Below are positions 15,710-24,794 of a stretch of 64,000 bases of DNA, piece after piece. A program made the position numbers and the translations under genes. Where the stretch lies: assembly GCA_036499395.1 (NCBI GenBank), contig DASYDW010000019.1, positions 1-64,000 on the forward strand, read 5' to 3'. The notes below the pieces were generated by a model. That model was given only the letters and a program-made list of their open reading frames with translations, made no database searches and had not been told where the DNA came from. Source of the stretch: Pirellulales bacterium. GTDB taxonomy: Bacteria; Planctomycetota; Planctomycetia; Pirellulales; JACPPG01. Numbering within the stretch: position 1 is the first letter of the stretch; each line of letters starts with the position of its first letter.

Positions 15710-17103
15710 TGTCCCTGCAATTCCTGCTCGATGCCTTCGCGACCGATCCGGCGGCGGATGCCATCGTTTGGCGCGAGCAGACTTATCCCTACTCGTGGTT
15801 GCTGGCGCGCGTCGAACATTGGCGTGCCGAGCTGCGGGCGTGGCAGATTCCCGCAGGCGCCGTGGTGGCCATCGAAGCCGATTTCTCGCCCAATGCCGTC
15901 GCGCTGTTCCTGGCCTTGCTCGAGCGTGGCACGATACTCGTCCCCCTGACGTCGAGCCTGGCCGCCCAGCGCGCCGAATTGCTCGACACGGCCGAGGTGG
16001 AATGGATCGTCAATATCGACTCACACGATCAGGCCACTGCGACAAAGCGTGAGACTGCCGCGCAGCACGAGTACTACCAGCGGCTTCGCACCCTGGGGCA
16101 TCCCGGGCTGGTCCTCTTCTCGTCGGGGTCAACCGGCAAGAGCAAAGCCGCCGTGCATGACATGCTGGGCATCCTCGAAAAATTCCACGTTCCTCGACAT
16201 CGGTTGCGGACCATTTCGTTCCTGCTGTACGACCACATCGGCGGCATCAACACGATGCTCTACACGCTGTCGAATCACGGCTGCCTGGTCACCGTGCAAG
16301 ACCGCACGCCGGACGGTGTGCTGGGCGCCGTCGAGCGCCACCGCGTCGAACTGCTGCCGACCTCGCCTACGTTTTTGAACATGGTGCTGATGAGCGAGGC
16401 TTATTCTCGCCATGACACCAGTTCGCTCCGTACCGTGACCTACGGCACCGAGCCGATGCCGGAAAGCACGCTGCAACGATTCCACGCGTTATTCCCCACG
16501 ATCCAGCTCGTACAGACGTACGGCTTGTCGGAGGTGGGAATTCTGCGCTCGAAATCGAAAAGCTCGGACTCGTTGTGGGTCAAAATCGGCGGCGAGGGAT
16601 TCGAAACGCGCGTCGTCGACGGCATCCTGGAAATTAAAGCCCGCTCCAGCATGCTCGGATATTTGAACGCTCCCAGCCCCTTCACGGCCGACGGTTGGTT
16701 CATCACCGGCGACGAAGTGGAAGTCGACGGCGAATACTTGCGGATCCTGGGCCGGAAAAGCGAAATCATCAACGTCGGCGGTCAAAAGGTTTATCCGGCC
16801 GAAGTCGAAGGGATCATTCAAGAAATTCCCGGCGTCAGCGACGCGGCCGTCTACGGCGAAAGGAACGCGATTACGGGCCAGATCGTTTGTGCGAATGTGT
16901 CGCTGCGTGCCGAGGAGCCGCCGGCCGAATTCGTGCGCCGCCTGAAACAGCACTGCCGCCAGCGGCTGGAGCTGTTCAAGGTTCCGGTCAAAGTTCGCGT
17001 TGTCGACGATGCCCAGCACGGCGGCCGGTTTAAGAAGATGCGACCGCACGGTCAAAGCGATACCGCAAAAGCCCCGCTAACATCCGGCGAGAGGACCCCG
17101 TAA
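15709..17103 (+). CDS. Acyl-adenylate-forming ligase (AMP-binding, ANL superfamily)
   Basis: ATP-dependent carboxylate-activating enzyme, likely loading an acyl group onto CoA or directly onto an ACP. At 464 aa it is shorter than typical FadD enzymes (~550 aa). The A3 P-loop is LVLFSSGSTGKSKA; QTYGLSEVGI, the GDEVEVDGEYLRILGR hinge segment and NVGGQKVYPAEVE are all present, and a Lys near the C-terminus (GGRFKKMRPHG) fits the A10 catalytic lysine. Its ATG overlaps the previous stop (TAATG), and the KAS III gene begins immediately after its stop. Acyl substrate is not predictable; CoA versus ACP acceptor is also open. Confidence 0.88.
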   Translation: MSLQFLLDAFATDPAADAIVWREQTYPYSWLLARVEHWRAELRAWQIPAGAVVAIEADFSPNAVALFLALLERGTILVPLTSSLAAQRAELLDTAEVEWIVNIDSHDQATATKRETAAQHEYYQRLRTLGHPGLVLFSSGSTGKSKAAVHDMLGILEKFHVPRHRLRTISFLLYDHIGGINTMLYTLSNHGCLVTVQDRTPDGVLGAVERHRVELLPTSPTFLNMVLMSEAYSRHDTSSLRTVTYGTEPMPESTLQRFHALFPTIQLVQTYGLSEVGILRSKSKSSDSLWVKIGGEGFETRVVDGILEIKARSSMLGYLNAPSPFTADGWFITGDEVEVDGEYLRILGRKSEIINVGGQKVYPAEVEGIIQEIPGVSDAAVYGERNAITGQIVCANVSLRAEEPPAEFVRRLKQHCRQRLELFKVPVKVRVVDDAQHGGRFKKMRPHGQSDTAKAPLTSGERTP

Positions 17104-18165
17104 ATGGCCAGCGGACGCCTCAACCAGGTACGCATCGCGGGCATCGCCAGCGCTGTCCCGCAGCGGGTGCTGACTCTGGCCGACGATGCGCAGATCTTCG
17201 GCCAGACTGAGATCGAACGCATCAGCCAAAACATCGGCGTGCAGCAACGTCACGTGGTGAACGGGAACACCTGCACGTCGGACCTATGCCATGCCGCGGC
17301 CGAGCGGTTACTCGCCGAACTGGATTGGCAGCGCGATTCGATCGATGCGTTGATCTTCGTGACGCAAACGCCCGACTACTTCATGCCCGCCACGGCCTGC
17401 GTGCTGCAAGATCGACTGGGGTTGTCGCGCGGCTGTGCGGCATTCGACGTGAATCAAGGTTGCGCCGGCTACATCTACGGGCTGTGGATTGGTGGGCACC
17501 TGGTGCGTGGCGGATGCCGTCGATTGCTGCTGTTGGTCGGTGATACGACCAGCCGGTTGGTTTCGCCGCGCGATCGCACCATCACCAGTTTATTCGGCGA
17601 CGCGGGAACCGCGACGGCGCTGGAATTCGACGCGGACGCTGCTGCGATGCAATTCGAGTTGGGCGTCGACGGAGCCGGCCGTAGCTGCCTGATGGTGCCG
17701 GGCGGCGCGTTTCGTCAACCGCATTCCGCACAAAGTAGCGAGCGCACCGAGCGGGCCGGCGGCAATTTTCGTAGCGACGAAGATCTGTTCATGGACGGCG
17801 GTGAAGTTTTCACGTTAGTCCTGCGCGAAGTACCACGACTCATACAATCCGTTCTTACATCAGCCGAAATGACGGTGGCCGACATCGACAATTTCGTCTT
17901 TCACCAGGCGAACCGCTTCATGCTCGGCCATTTGACGAAACGTCTGCGGCTTCCGACGGACCGCGTGGCTGTCGGCCTGACGAACTACGGCAACACCGGC
18001 TCGGCCTCGATCCCGCTGGCGATCACGACCGAGCTGCGCGAAACCTTAGCGCAGCAGTCGCGCCGGCTGCTGTTGGCGGGCTTCGGTGCGGGTTTTGCCT
18101 GGGGAGCGACGGTTCTGCACGGTGGGCCCATGTGCCTGCCCCCTCTGGTCACGGTGGCCGATTAA
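17104..18165 (+). CDS. 3-oxoacyl-ACP synthase III-like ketosynthase (KAS III/FabH-like)
   Basis: Condensing enzyme of 353 aa that joins an acyl starter to malonyl-ACP. The complete FabH triad is visible: Cys120 in DVNQGCAGY, His267 in FHQANRFM and Asn297 in YGNTGSAS. It begins directly after the ligase stop codon with no gap. A dedicated KAS III next to a ligase, two reductases and two ACPs, but without FabD, FabF, dehydratase or enoyl reductase, suggests a single condensation-plus-reduction giving a short 3-hydroxyacyl-ACP (inference). Confidence 0.92.
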   Translation: MASGRLNQVRIAGIASAVPQRVLTLADDAQIFGQTEIERISQNIGVQQRHVVNGNTCTSDLCHAAAERLLAELDWQRDSIDALIFVTQTPDYFMPATACVLQDRLGLSRGCAAFDVNQGCAGYIYGLWIGGHLVRGGCRRLLLLVGDTTSRLVSPRDRTITSLFGDAGTATALEFDADAAAMQFELGVDGAGRSCLMVPGGAFRQPHSAQSSERTERAGGNFRSDEDLFMDGGEVFTLVLREVPRLIQSVLTSAEMTVADIDNFVFHQANRFMLGHLTKRLRLPTDRVAVGLTNYGNTGSASIPLAITTELRETLAQQSRRLLLAGFGAGFAWGATVLHGGPMCLPPLVTVAD

Positions 18166-18255
18166 TACCAATGCAACAGTTGTGCTTGCCCGAGATATAC
18201 ATCGGTCGCGGCGGCGCGATTTCGCTCGTATCTTACTGTAGACTAATAAGTTCGA

Positions 18256-18270
18256 CACACTGCCAGTGTG
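18256..18270. promoter_or_regulatory. Perfect dyad upstream of the second ACP
   Basis: CACACTG (18256-18262) and CAGTGTG (18264-18270) are exact inverted repeats around a single C, inside the 150-nt gap between the KAS III gene and the second ACP. It could be an operator or part of an internal promoter region. No clear -35/-10 pair was found beside it. Confidence 0.35.
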
Positions 18271-18315
18271 GGGCGCAGCCGTTTCGCCGGCGCTCTAGTC
18301 GGTAACGAGGAAACT

Positions 18316-18555
18316 ATGGCGGCTACCAACAACGAGTTCGTTCGCCGGTTGGCCGAGGCCTTGAACGAGGACGAGGCCACGGTCCAAGAAGCCACGGTAC
18401 TGGCCGACCTCGAAGGCTGGGACTCCGTTGGCCAACTATCGGTGATCGCGCTCATCGACGAGTGCTTCAACCAGCGAATCAATGTCGACGCGTTGCGCAA
18501 ATGCCAGCGAGTCGGCGACCTGCTGCAATTGATCAACGGCAAGGCGCAACATTAA
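18316..18555 (+). CDS. Acyl carrier protein, second of two
   Basis: Compact ACP of 79 aa, typical family length. ATG 18316 is preceded by GAGGA; an upstream in-frame start (18268) is less likely. Ser37 in LEGWDSVGQLS is the phosphopantetheine site. Sequence differs clearly from the first ACP of the module, so the two may serve different partners, for example ligase loading versus ketosynthase extender. A gap of 48 nt separates it from the next SDR. Confidence 0.85.
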   Translation: MAATNNEFVRRLAEALNEDEATVQEATVLADLEGWDSVGQLSVIALIDECFNQRINVDALRKCQRVGDLLQLINGKAQH

Positions 18556-18603
18556 GCGCTGCACATAGCGCAGATGCGATCGCCCGATCATTCCTTGGCA
18601 CCC

Positions 18604-19368
18604 ATGACCAGCAATCCGTTCCAGTTGCCAGGAAGGCGCGTGATCATCACCGGCGCCTCCTCGGGCATCGGACGCGCCACCGCCGTGAAATGTGCCGAAC
18701 TTGGCGCGACAGTCGTCTGCCTGGGCCGGAACGAAGAGAGGCTGCAAGAGACCGTCACCTCGCTCGCTGGTTCCGGGCATTCGCATCGCACGATCGACGT
18801 CGACGACGCTGACGCTCTGACGCGCACCATTGAAACCATCGCTGCCGAGGGTGGTCCGCTCGGAGGCATCGTTCATTCGGCCGGCGTGCAACGCGTTACG
18901 CCGCTGCGGATCGCCAAGGCCGAGGACTTCCTCTCTCAATACCGCACTAACGCTTTGAGTGCTGCGGCGATCCTCGCGGCCGTGGCGAAACGAAAGGTCG
19001 CCGATCCGAACGGAGCCTCGGTCGTTCTGGTCGGATCGGTGATGAGTGTCCTGGGTGCGGCCGGGCTCGCTGCGTACTGTTCGTCGAAATCGGCTCTCAC
19101 GGGTCTGGTGCAGGCCGGGGCCTTGGAACTGGCCACGGCCAGGATTCGGGTCAATGCCGTATTGCCCGGAGTCGTCGAAACCGAAATGTCACAAAAGTAC
19201 CTGGCAGCGCTGGCCGAGGATCAGGTTCAAGCGATTCGCAGTAAACATCCGCTCGGCCTGGGGCAAGCGGAGGACGTTGCGCTCTCGATCGTGTTTCTGC
19301 TGGGAGATGCGGCACGCTGGATTACCGGAACATGCCTGACGGTCGACGGGGGCTACTCGGCCCAGTAA
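18604..19368 (+). CDS. SDR-family oxidoreductase (FabG-like), second in module
   Basis: Classical SDR of 254 aa from ATG 18604 (ATG 18574 possible). TGASSGIG at 17-24, HSAG in place of NNAG, and the full Ser145/Tyr158/Lys162 triad (VGSVMS and YCSSK). C-terminal ITGTCLTVDGGYSAQ is typical of FabG-like reductases. Together with the first SDR (15008-15709) it gives two reductases to one ketosynthase; one may reduce a 3-oxoacyl-ACP and the other a different keto group, or one a sugar. Ends 10 nt before the second NeuD-like gene. Confidence 0.87.
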   Translation: MTSNPFQLPGRRVIITGASSGIGRATAVKCAELGATVVCLGRNEERLQETVTSLAGSGHSHRTIDVDDADALTRTIETIAAEGGPLGGIVHSAGVQRVTPLRIAKAEDFLSQYRTNALSAAAILAAVAKRKVADPNGASVVLVGSVMSVLGAAGLAAYCSSKSALTGLVQAGALELATARIRVNAVLPGVVETEMSQKYLAALAEDQVQAIRSKHPLGLGQAEDVALSIVFLLGDAARWITGTCLTVDGGYSAQ

Positions 19369-19378
19369 GGTAGAGGCT

Positions 19379-20011
19379 ATGGGAATGAAGCGATTGTTCA
19401 TCGCCGGCGCAGGGGGCTTCGGCCGCGAGGTCGCGGCCTGGGCGCGCGATTTTTGCGAAGCCGAGAAGGACTGGCAACTCGCTGGCTTTTTGGACGACAA
19501 CCCGCACGCGCTCGGTGATTTTCCCTGCGACCTGAGCGTCGTCGGCACCGTCGACCAGCAGCACTTCGGGCCCGACGACCGGGCCTTCGTCGCGATCTGC
19601 GAGCCACGGGTGAAGATGCAGATCGTGCAGAAGCTGGCCGGCCGTGTGCAATTCGCCACGATCATTCATCCCACTGCCATCGTCGGCTCGCATTGCAAGA
19701 TCGGCGCCGGCTCGATCCTTTGCCCGGGCACCGTGCTGACCACGAACGTCACGATCGGCGACCATGTGCATTTGAACTTGAAGGTCACCGTCGGCCACGA
19801 CTCGCAGATCGGGTCGTATTCCACGCTCAACAGCCACGCCGACATCACCGGCGCGGTCATTATCGAAGAGGCGGTCTTCATGGGCTCACACGCCGTGGTT
19901 CTCCCGCGTGGCCACGTCGGTGCTTTCGCGCGTGTGGGCGCCGGTAGCATGGTGCTGCGGCACGTCGCCGCCGGCGATACCGTCTTGGGCGTGCCGGCAC
20001 ATAGGGTATAG
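19379..20011 (+). CDS. NeuD/PglD-like acyltransferase, copy 2
   Basis: Left-handed beta-helix sugar acyltransferase of 210 aa. N-terminal Rossmann-like part begins MGMKRLFIAGAGGFGREV; hexapeptide repeats follow from ~100. His140 in VTVGHDSQIG fits the catalytic His. It closes the ACP module and is followed after one base by wecB, so the whole stretch is probably one transcript. Candidate final step: transfer of the module's acyl group to an amino sugar. The other NeuD-like protein (13891-14562) is only distantly similar. Confidence 0.87.
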   Translation: MGMKRLFIAGAGGFGREVAAWARDFCEAEKDWQLAGFLDDNPHALGDFPCDLSVVGTVDQQHFGPDDRAFVAICEPRVKMQIVQKLAGRVQFATIIHPTAIVGSHCKIGAGSILCPGTVLTTNVTIGDHVHLNLKVTVGHDSQIGSYSTLNSHADITGAVIIEEAVFMGSHAVVLPRGHVGAFARVGAGSMVLRHVAAGDTVLGVPAHRV

Positions 20012-20012
20012 C

Positions 20013-21143
20013 GTGCGCCCACTCCGCCCTCTCCTGATTTTCGGCACCCGACCCGAAGCCATCAAAATGGCGCCGGTCGTACATGAGTGTCTGCGCCGGC
20101 CCGACCAAATTGCGCCGATCGTCTGCCTCACCGGACAGCATCGCGAGATGCTGGCGCAAGTGACCGACTATTTCGGCATCCAAGCCGATCTCGACCTGGC
20201 GCTGATGCAACCGAATCAATCGTTGGCCGAGCTAACTGCCCGCTGCTTTCAAGGCATCGACGGGGCGCTCGCCCGCTTTACGCCTGACTGCGTCGTCGCC
20301 CAGGGTGACACCACGACCGTGATGGTCGCTTCATTGGCGTCGTTTTATCGCCGCATTCCTTTCGTACACGTTGAAGCTGGCTTGCGCACCGGCAATCTGC
20401 AGGCTCCCTGGCCCGAGGAGATGAATCGCCGTGTGGCCGGCATCGTCACCGCGGTGCATTGTGCCCCCACCGAACGATCGGCCGAGAATCTTCGCGCCGA
20501 GCACGTTCCCGACAGCAGCATTTTCGTCACGGGCAACACCGTGATCGACGCTCTGCTATGGGCGGTCGAGCGCGAGCGAGCCGGCGACGCCCGCTGGCGC
20601 GATAAATATGCTCGCCTGGGGGACAGCCGGATGGTGCTGATCACCGGGCACCGGCGCGAGAATTTCGGCCAGGGTTTCCAGGATATTTGCCAGGCCATCG
20701 CCACTCTGGCCACGCGGTTCGCGGACGTGCAGTTCCTTTATCCGGTACATTTGAACCCCAACGTCCAGGAACCGGTCCGCAAGTTGTTGGGGGACAAGCC
20801 TAACGTACACTTGACCGAGCCGGCCCCCTACCCCGAGTTCGTGTGGCTGATGGACCGTAGCACGGTCATCCTCACCGACTCGGGCGGCGTGCAAGAGGAA
20901 GCTCCGTCGTTGCGCAAGCCCATTCTGGTGATGCGTGATACGACCGAGCGTCCCGAAGCGCTCGAGGCCGGCGCCGTCGAACTCGTCGGCACCAACGTGA
21001 CGCGAATCGTCGAGTCGGTCAGCCGACTGCTGTCCGATCCCAACGAATATGCTCGACGACAACTCGATAACAATCCGTACGGCGACGGTCAGGCAGCACG
21101 CCGCATCGTGGACATCATGCTCGAGCAAGGTTGGAATCAATGA
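20013..21143 (+). CDS. wecB: UDP-N-acetylglucosamine 2-epimerase, non-hydrolysing
   Basis: Interconverts UDP-GlcNAc and UDP-ManNAc in the cytoplasm. From GTG 20013 the protein is 376 aa, the family norm; a longer in-frame start (19908) would run through the preceding gene. Family motifs include LIFGTRPEAIKMAPV, TGQHREML, AQGDTTTVM, HVEAGLRTGN with the PWPEEMNR segment, TGHRRENFG and LTDSGGVQEEAP. Its stop overlaps the ATG of wecC, and WecC oxidises UDP-ManNAc, so the pair makes UDP-ManNAcA. Confidence 0.93.
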   Translation: MRPLRPLLIFGTRPEAIKMAPVVHECLRRPDQIAPIVCLTGQHREMLAQVTDYFGIQADLDLALMQPNQSLAELTARCFQGIDGALARFTPDCVVAQGDTTTVMVASLASFYRRIPFVHVEAGLRTGNLQAPWPEEMNRRVAGIVTAVHCAPTERSAENLRAEHVPDSSIFVTGNTVIDALLWAVERERAGDARWRDKYARLGDSRMVLITGHRRENFGQGFQDICQAIATLATRFADVQFLYPVHLNPNVQEPVRKLLGDKPNVHLTEPAPYPEFVWLMDRSTVILTDSGGVQEEAPSLRKPILVMRDTTERPEALEAGAVELVGTNVTRIVESVSRLLSDPNEYARRQLDNNPYGDGQAARRIVDIMLEQGWNQ

Positions 21144-22396
21144 GTTCAGAAGGAAGTGGTCTGGCCCACAGCGGCCGGATGTTCGCCCCGGGTAAGTCCA
21201 AGGTCTGCGTCATGGGGCTCGGCTATATCGGCCTTCCCACGGCCAGCATCCTGGCCAACAAGGGGTACCACGTCCACGGCGTTGACGTGCGTCCCGACGT
21301 CGTCGATACGATCAATCGTGGCCAGATTCATATCGAGGAACCGGATCTCGACATCCTCGTGCGCTCGGCCGTGAACAGCGGCCAGTTGAAGGCCGGCCTC
21401 GAACCGCAGCCGGCCGATATTTTCTTTATCTGCGTTCCCACGCCGATCAATCCGGATCACTCGCCGGACCTCAGCTTCGTCGAGCAAGCCTGCCATGCCA
21501 TCCGGCCGCACGTCCGGCCTGGCAACCTGATCATCCTCGAATCCACCAGCCCGCCGCTGACCACGGACGAGATCGTGCTGCGTCACGCCGTCCCGGACGG
21601 TATGGTGCCGGGCCGTGACGTTTTCATCGCGCATTGTCCCGAGCGCGTGCTGCCGGGGCGTATCTTGCTGGAAGCGGTGCAGAACGACCGCGTCGTGGGC
21701 GGCATTACGCCGACGTGCGCCCGGGTAACCAAAGAGTTCTACCAGACGTTCGTCAACGGCGAGATCTTCGCCACCAGCGCCAAGACGGCCGAAGTGACCA
21801 AGCTGGTCGAGAACGCCTACCGCGACGTGAACATCGCCTTTGCCAACGAACTTTCGATTCTGGCCGATTACCTCGAAATCGATCCATGGGAATTGATCTC
21901 GCTGGCCAATCGTCACCCGCGTGTGAACATCCTCAGCCCCGGGCCAGGCGTTGGCGGTCACTGCATCAGCGTTGACCCCTGGTTCCTCGTACACACGGCG
22001 CCGCAATTCACGCCGCTGATCCGCACGGCCCGCGAGGTGAACGATGCCAAGCCGCATCACGTGGTCGAACACGTGGCTAAGCTGGCGCGACAGTTTCACG
22101 CGCCGAAGATTGGCTGCCTTGGCCTGACCTACAAAGCGGACGTTGACGACTTGCGGGAGAGCCCGTCGCTCGAGATCGTGCGCGACTTGCTCAAGTTGAA
22201 CCTGGGTGAAGTGCTGGCCTGCGATCCTTACGTTTCGCCGAAACGATTCACTGAGTTTCCGCTGCATGCCCTGTCGGACGTCGTGCAGCAGAGCCAGGTG
22301 CTGGTATTGCTGACGGACCATCGCCAGTTCCGCGACATTCCCAAAAAGACTTTGCAGGAAAAGGTTGTCGTCGATACGCGCGGACTTTGGCGCTAA
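21140..22396 (+). CDS. wecC: UDP-N-acetyl-D-mannosamine dehydrogenase
   Basis: NAD-dependent four-electron oxidation of UDP-ManNAc to UDP-ManNAcA. The 418-aa protein from ATG 21140 overlaps wecB by 4 nt (ATGA). N-terminal NAD domain KVCVMGLGYIGLPTA, middle-domain NEL and VENAYRDVNIAFANE segments, and catalytic Cys275 in GPGVGGHCISVDPW; the last is the WecC/WbpA-type signature, unlike the GGSCFPKD of the Ugd at 53.6 kb. Ends with a UDP-binding domain. ManNAcA is thus a likely component of the polysaccharide. Confidence 0.93.
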   Translation: MSSEGSGLAHSGRMFAPGKSKVCVMGLGYIGLPTASILANKGYHVHGVDVRPDVVDTINRGQIHIEEPDLDILVRSAVNSGQLKAGLEPQPADIFFICVPTPINPDHSPDLSFVEQACHAIRPHVRPGNLIILESTSPPLTTDEIVLRHAVPDGMVPGRDVFIAHCPERVLPGRILLEAVQNDRVVGGITPTCARVTKEFYQTFVNGEIFATSAKTAEVTKLVENAYRDVNIAFANELSILADYLEIDPWELISLANRHPRVNILSPGPGVGGHCISVDPWFLVHTAPQFTPLIRTAREVNDAKPHHVVEHVAKLARQFHAPKIGCLGLTYKADVDDLRESPSLEIVRDLLKLNLGEVLACDPYVSPKRFTEFPLHALSDVVQQSQVLVLLTDHRQFRDIPKKTLQEKVVVDTRGLWR

Positions 22397-22462
22397 CGTC
22401 GACATACTGACCGCGGATCGCTTTCTAGTTTTCCAACGCGACTCCACACCACAGAGATCGTC

Positions 22463-24607
22463 GTGAAGCAAGTCGTGCAAAATTTCGGTTCGGGCGTGCT
22501 CGAGTTGCTCGAGGTCCCCTGTCCCGCCGCGGGACGTGGGCACCTGTTGATACAAACGCGCGCCAGCCTGATTTCGGCAGGGACCGAGCGGGCCCTGGTC
22601 GAGTTCGGTCAGGCCGGCCTGTTGTCCAAGGCTCGCCAAAGCCCCGAACGCGTTAAGCAGGTGTGGGACAAGATCCGCACCGAAGGGCTGATGCCTACGA
22701 TGGAATCGGTCTTCGCCAAGCTCGACGAGCCGATGCCGCTGGGCTACTCGAACGCGGGCATCGTGGTCGAAGTCGGCCCCGGCGTCACCCAATTCGCCGC
22801 CGGCGACCGTGTGGCCAGTAACGGCGGTCATGCCGAGATGGTCAGTCGTCCGATTAACTTGTGCGCCAAGATTCCCGCCGGCGTCAGCGATGACACGGCC
22901 AGCTTCGCGGTCCTGGGATCGATCGGGTTGCAAGGCATCCGCCTGTTGCGCCCCGAGATCGGCGATACCGTGGCCGTTTTCGGCCTGGGCTTGATCGGCT
23001 TGTTGGCCGTGCAAATGCTCGCCGGCAGTGGTGCCCGCGTCCTGGGCATCGATCCCGATCCCAGCCGTCGCGAAATGGCGCGCACGTTCGGCGCCATTCC
23101 CGTCGACGTGGCAGGCGATCCCGTCGCCGCGGCCCTGGCACAGACCTCGGGGCACGGTGTGGATGGCGTCCTGGTGACGGCGTCAGCCCGTGACGACGAT
23201 ATTCTCAGCCAGGCAGCCCGCATGTCGCGCAAGCGCGGGCGCATCGTGCTGGTGGGTGTCGTGAATATGGAACTGAATCGCTCGGAGTTCTACGAGAAAG
23301 AACTGTCGTTCCAGGTCTCCTGCTCGTATGGACCCGGCCGCTACGACGCCCAGTACGAAGATCAGGGACTCGATTACCCGTACGCCTTCGTCCGCTGGAC
23401 CGAGCAGCGCAACATCGAAGCGGTGCTCGAACTGATGGCATCGGGCCGGCTGAACGTCGCCCCGCTTATCACCAAACGGATCACGCACGCCGAAGCGGCC
23501 AAAGCCTACGAACTGCTCTCGGCCGACCGCGGGCAGTTGGGCATCGTGCTCGACTATCCCCAGGTGCCGCCGGTTGCCGGGCGCGTGGTGCGTACTCCGA
23601 CCGTCGTAACCCCCTCAACCGCCACGGCCCAGGTTACGGTGGGCGTTATCGGAGCGGGCAATTTTACGAAGCGGATGGTGCTGCCCGTCCTGGCCAAAAC
23701 CAAGGCGCGCCTGGCCACGATCGCCAGCGCCGGCGGCGTCACGGCGGCCCACGCGGCGCGCAAATTCGGCTTCGAAGCCAGCACGACCGACTACCGCACG
23801 ATTCTGGCCGACAAGGACATCAACTGCGTCTTCATCACGGCGCGGCACAACCTGCACGCGTCGATGGTCGTCGAGGCGCTGGCCGCGGGCAAGCACGTGT
23901 TTGTCGAGAAGCCGTTGGCGATCAGCCGTGGCGAACTGCACCGCGTGCAAGAAGCGTTTGCCGCGAGCCGCGGCCTGCAACTGATGGTCGGATTCAATCG
24001 GCGCTTTTCACCGCACGCTTTGAAAATGCGCCAATTGCTGTCTTCGCGATCGCAACCCGCGGTCATGAACATGCTGGTGAACGCCGGCGACGTGCCACGC
24101 ACCCATTGGATGCATGACCCGCATGTCGGCGGTGGCCGCATCATCGGCGAAGGCTGCCACTGGATCGACTTCTTGAGCTTCCTGGCCGGTTCACCCGTCG
24201 TGGCGGTGCAATCCATCACGGCCGGCGGCGTCGGCAGCGCGCAGCCTCAGAAAGACAACATGTCGATCTCGATGTCGCTGGCCGATGGTTCGATCGCGAA
24301 CCTGCATTACCTGACCGGCGGTCATCGGGCGTTTCCCAAAGAAACGCTCACGATCTTCTGCCAGGGACGCGTGCTCGAACTCGATAACTTCCGCCGCTTG
24401 CGCGGACTCGGCTGGTCAGGTTTCAAGCGCTACAACCTGTTCCGCCAGGATAAGGGGCATCACGCCGAGATCTCGTCGTTCATCGACCGCGTCGCCTCGG
24501 GCGGGCCCCCGCTGATTCCGCCCGCCGAACTGTGGAACGTCACCGAAGCGTCGTTCGCCGCCGAAGAAGCCGCGGCCGAACATTCGCGCGTACAGCTCTC
24601 GGTGTAG
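22463..24607 (+). CDS. Bi-domain oxidoreductase (MDR plus Gfo/Idh/MocA)
   Basis: Large cytoplasmic protein of 714 aa. Residues ~1-360 are an alcohol-dehydrogenase-like MDR domain (GYSNAGIVVEVGPGV, VFGLGLIGLL) apparently without a full set of catalytic zinc ligands; residues ~390-714 are a Gfo/Idh/MocA domain (VGVIGAGNFTKRM, then FVEKPLA with the catalytic Lys). This two-domain architecture is a recognised type in EPS loci, often next to heparinase II/III-like proteins, as here. Proposed role: redox chemistry on a nucleotide sugar such as a hexuronate. GTG start; last gene of the operon starting near 11.9 kb. Confidence 0.88.
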   Translation: MKQVVQNFGSGVLELLEVPCPAAGRGHLLIQTRASLISAGTERALVEFGQAGLLSKARQSPERVKQVWDKIRTEGLMPTMESVFAKLDEPMPLGYSNAGIVVEVGPGVTQFAAGDRVASNGGHAEMVSRPINLCAKIPAGVSDDTASFAVLGSIGLQGIRLLRPEIGDTVAVFGLGLIGLLAVQMLAGSGARVLGIDPDPSRREMARTFGAIPVDVAGDPVAAALAQTSGHGVDGVLVTASARDDDILSQAARMSRKRGRIVLVGVVNMELNRSEFYEKELSFQVSCSYGPGRYDAQYEDQGLDYPYAFVRWTEQRNIEAVLELMASGRLNVAPLITKRITHAEAAKAYELLSADRGQLGIVLDYPQVPPVAGRVVRTPTVVTPSTATAQVTVGVIGAGNFTKRMVLPVLAKTKARLATIASAGGVTAAHAARKFGFEASTTDYRTILADKDINCVFITARHNLHASMVVEALAAGKHVFVEKPLAISRGELHRVQEAFAASRGLQLMVGFNRRFSPHALKMRQLLSSRSQPAVMNMLVNAGDVPRTHWMHDPHVGGGRIIGEGCHWIDFLSFLAGSPVVAVQSITAGGVGSAQPQKDNMSISMSLADGSIANLHYLTGGHRAFPKETLTIFCQGRVLELDNFRRLRGLGWSGFKRYNLFRQDKGHHAEISSFIDRVASGGPPLIPPAELWNVTEASFAAEEAAAEHSRVQLSV

Positions 24608-24680
24608 CAGTCGCGGCGTCTATTCAAGGCGCACTCATCTCGGCGCACCACCACCGCGCCATGCTTTTTCCGCCACCGGC

Positions 24681-24769
24681 GGAATAAGCATGCTTGCTTC
24701 GATATCCCGGCGTCGTCGCTCGGCCGGCCGGAAAGCCCGTCGGCATCGCGAAAGCAACGATGCTTATCC
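24681..24769. terminator. Imperfect inverted repeat between convergent genes
   Basis: The arms at 24681-24701 and 24749-24769 are each 21 nt and complementary apart from two indels and two mismatches; both contain ATAAGCAT or its complement. They lie in the 187-bp gap between convergent coding regions, consistent with a bidirectional terminator or a REP-like repeat. Confidence 0.45.
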
Positions 24770-24794
24770 TGACGGGAGACATCCCGGCGCAAAT

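Noticed and set aside
21146-23155. 669-aa open frame on the minus strand
   Set aside because: It runs antisense to wecC and the bi-domain oxidoreductase, both strongly supported by motifs; the translation is His/Asp/Gln-rich without any known motif.
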